Source of the DNA: Floccularia luteovirens
Lineage: Eukaryota > Basidiomycota > Agaricomycetes > Agaricales > Squamanitaceae
Direction: 5' to 3'
Assembly: GCA_009739215.1 (NCBI GenBank)
Contig: VSJF01000003.1
Coordinates: 372,001-436,000 of the forward strand
DNA length: 64,000 nt
Below, in pieces: positions 57,415 to 64,000 of the stretch (its first letter is position 1; each line of letters begins with the position of its first letter). The position numbers and the translations under genes are program-made. The notes below the pieces were generated by a model, which was given only the letters and a program-made list of their open reading frames with translations, had not been told where the DNA came from and ran no database searches.

Positions 57415-57911
57415 CTAAGCAACAATCTGGAAGGGAGGACTTTGGTTCCCGGAGTCACCGAATACTAAGACAATGAGCAAGTAGGTCAATACGTGCAAAT
57501 AAATCGCATTGAAGCTTGCTTACAAGTAATTCGGTATGTCCCAGGGGAGACGTCCGGGACGCTAACGGTTACATTTCCATTAGCTGCAGCAAGATCAAAC
57601 TCGGGGCATATGTCTCCAACTGAAAAAAGTTGTCAGTAATAAGTGTATGACCAGCAAGCTGACGAACGTACAGATTGATAACACAACACGACCCCTGTTA
57701 GAGACATGTTTAGGCGCATCTGAAGTATCCCTAAAGCAAAATATCAGCGCTCAGTCGGCCTCCTGGCTAGCGAAAACACGTCCTTGTTTGGCGAAAGGAT
57801 TTTTGGTACCCAAACTTCTTGAGCACCCCTAGTAACGAGATTTGCTGGCATAGCACTAGCCACAACAGCGAACGACGCGACAGCTGAAACGAGAGAAGTT
57901 GAGAAACGCAT
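57415..57911 (-). pseudogene. KNH/Kre9-like paralogue, probably damaged
   Basis: The start at 57911 gives the signal peptide MRFSTSLVSAVASFAVVASA, nearly the same as in the 55421 gene, then QEVWVPKILSPNKDV. The central part that should follow (TVWTVG...TW) is missing, and a TGA stops the frame unless an out-of-phase intron is assumed. Downstream blocks DTSDAPKHVSNRGRVVLS, FDLAAANGNVTVSVPDVSPG and LFGDSGNQSPPFQIVA are intact. A truncated tandem copy. Confidence 0.65.
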
Positions 57912-59333
57912 AGTTAATTTGTTGGTTTGGGACTGAAAGATGACTGCAGTGAATGTAAGTTGAGACGTTGGGTGTTATTGGTATTGGTTGGGCGAAAAGA
58001 GCTGCATTTATACCAATTTTCCAAACTAAGCATCATAGCACAGTTTGGTGACTTGAGGCCTAGCTTCAAACCATCCTAGTGGCAAGTGATTCTGGGAAAG
58101 CTGTGATATTGCACTCAACAATGTCCCAGTCTCTAGCCGGACTTGTGCTGGGCAGAAAGTAATCTCAGTTGAGAAGTTAGTTTGATATTAGCTGATATTG
58201 CTATTTATGTTAGTCACTTTTTTCGGGAGGTGAACTACATAACAGTTTGTTGATGTACTAAGATGTTACTATCATTCAATTTAAATGGCCTCGCCGAAGC
58301 GAAAATGTATCGGCTCGCATTGAAATCAATCACCCGCAGTACACAATGTAGCATTAACTTAATGAAATGCTAGGTGCTACAGATATGCAGAACCGTGATC
58401 CTGGCCACGCAGAAATACCAGTGATTATTATTTCATGTAAACGAGTCTTTCAGCTTCGGTAACAACTATTATATTTTTGGTAAACAGAAGAGTGTCTGAG
58501 TAAATGACTGCAATGAAGGAATTTAGTCCAACGGGTTGTCATCATCGCAATTCTAGCAATAGAGGAGTCCAAGGAGTCCACGAAATATGTTCATAGAAGT
58601 CCTTAAATCAAATCAGTGTTCATAGCGTACATAGCATGTTAAGCAAGTATGCTGAAAGGAGGGCTGCGATTTGCTCCATCACCGAACATTAAGCAAACCA
58701 GTTAATTAAGTCAAGTTGGTATGTAGAAGATCAATTTGTCACGGATAATGTCAACTGAAATGAGAAATATCTTGGGAATACATTATATAAATTCGGCTGG
58801 TTATGGGCGTATCGATTAAACTGAGGCATGTCATATCATTTATATGCAAGCACTTCAGTCAATGTTCACGGATATGCAACGCCTGTAGCTCCGCATACCT
58901 CATGAGCATTTGTGCAGAGTGCTTCACCCTCCTCGAAAGTCAACGGGCAAAAATACCCAGTAGAATATACCAAATTGGGATGATTGGCGTAAACTTGTGG
59001 AATGAATATACCGATCCCTCGCCCGTGGAACTTAGAATATATCTGGTCGTCTATAAAAGTTCAAACGACAGCCGAGAAGCTGAATAGGCTGATAGCAGTA
59101 ACTCATATAATATTGATAACCAGAGTGATGTAAGTTGTATTTATTCTCGATGTTTGGTAGACAATCACAAGAATTTGTGTCTTCACTTCATAATAAATAT
59201 GAGAGCAACTCCACATACACAAAACCGGAGTTACAACTATATAGCCAGGGTATCCGATGGTATACATAATAGTTTAGTATTTTCTCTCGCTCGGACAGAT
59301 ATTGTATTGAATAATGACCTACAAACACTCTCG
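57912..59333. other. Intergenic with a KNH scrap
   Basis: About 1.4 kb without a complete gene. At 58639-58695 a scrap of a third KNH-like copy remains. The rest shows nothing I can support. Confidence 0.5.
58639..58695 (-). pseudogene. Last-exon fragment of a third KNH-like copy
   Basis: The minus strand reads LMFGDGANRSPPFSILA followed by TAA, matching the C-terminal LFGDSGNQSPPFQIVA of the 57415 copy. No other part is recognisable upstream. Confidence 0.55.
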
Positions 59334-63938
<4,605 letters not shown>

Positions 63939-64000
63939 CAAGCCACGTGACACACCAGACACGCTCAAGTCCTGCCAATTTTATTTCCCCAAACCCTCTC

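Overview
The window is nuclear DNA of a filamentous fungus, most probably a mushroom-forming basidiomycete (Agaricomycetes). Almost every gene is broken by several 45-70 nt GT-AG introns. Fungal FunK1-type kinases and fragments of them are abundant. There is a fungal alpha-kinase, a sesquiterpene synthase with DNISD and NDIFSYKVE metal motifs, and KNH/Kre9-like secreted proteins. Gene models below were spliced by eye: gene ends are usually firm, internal junctions are firm where family motifs join in frame, and everything else is stated as tentative. No tRNA, rRNA, CRISPR or organellar sequence was seen.

Layout. 1-11.9 kb: a partial unknown gene, acetolactate synthase ILV2 (-), a small membrane protein (-), an FAHD1-like hydrolase (+), the SIT4/PP6-associated SAPS protein (-) and the AP-2 mu subunit APM4 (-). 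11.98-16.76 kb: a complete DNA transposon with perfect 115 bp terminal inverted repeats, a 6 bp target duplication (GACGAT), an integrase-core DDE transposase and a full-length alpha-type protein kinase as a second gene, sitting 69 bp upstream of the APM4 start codon. 17-20.8 kb: an EXPERA-like membrane protein (+) and a chromo/SET histone H3K9 methyltransferase (-). 21-28 kb: a graveyard with a BCS1 N-terminal fragment, one apparently complete FunK1 kinase, at least five FunK1 fragments in both orientations, a truncated Ser/Pro-rich gene, and a displaced piece of the AP-2 mu gene that still carries intron sequence.

28-43 kb is again ordinary housekeeping sequence: a P4-ATPase flippase, the FAN1 nuclease, an orphan membrane protein, a CDC10-type septin, and an AHA1 Hsp90 co-chaperone with an added C-terminal membrane helix. 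45-55 kb: a sesquiterpene synthase, a DUF3429/TMEM69-like protein, two Ser/Thr-rich single-pass membrane proteins (the first ending in an SH3 domain, like yeast Fus1), and an F-box/WD40 protein. 55.4-64 kb: an intact and a damaged KNH/Kre9-like secreted protein plus a third scrap, unrecognised coding fragments, and a divergent Rad5-like SNF2 ATPase.

The strongest candidate for something undescribed is the kinase-carrying transposon. A second pattern is that several otherwise conserved genes carry one extra T that breaks the frame, which points either to assembly error or to real decay.
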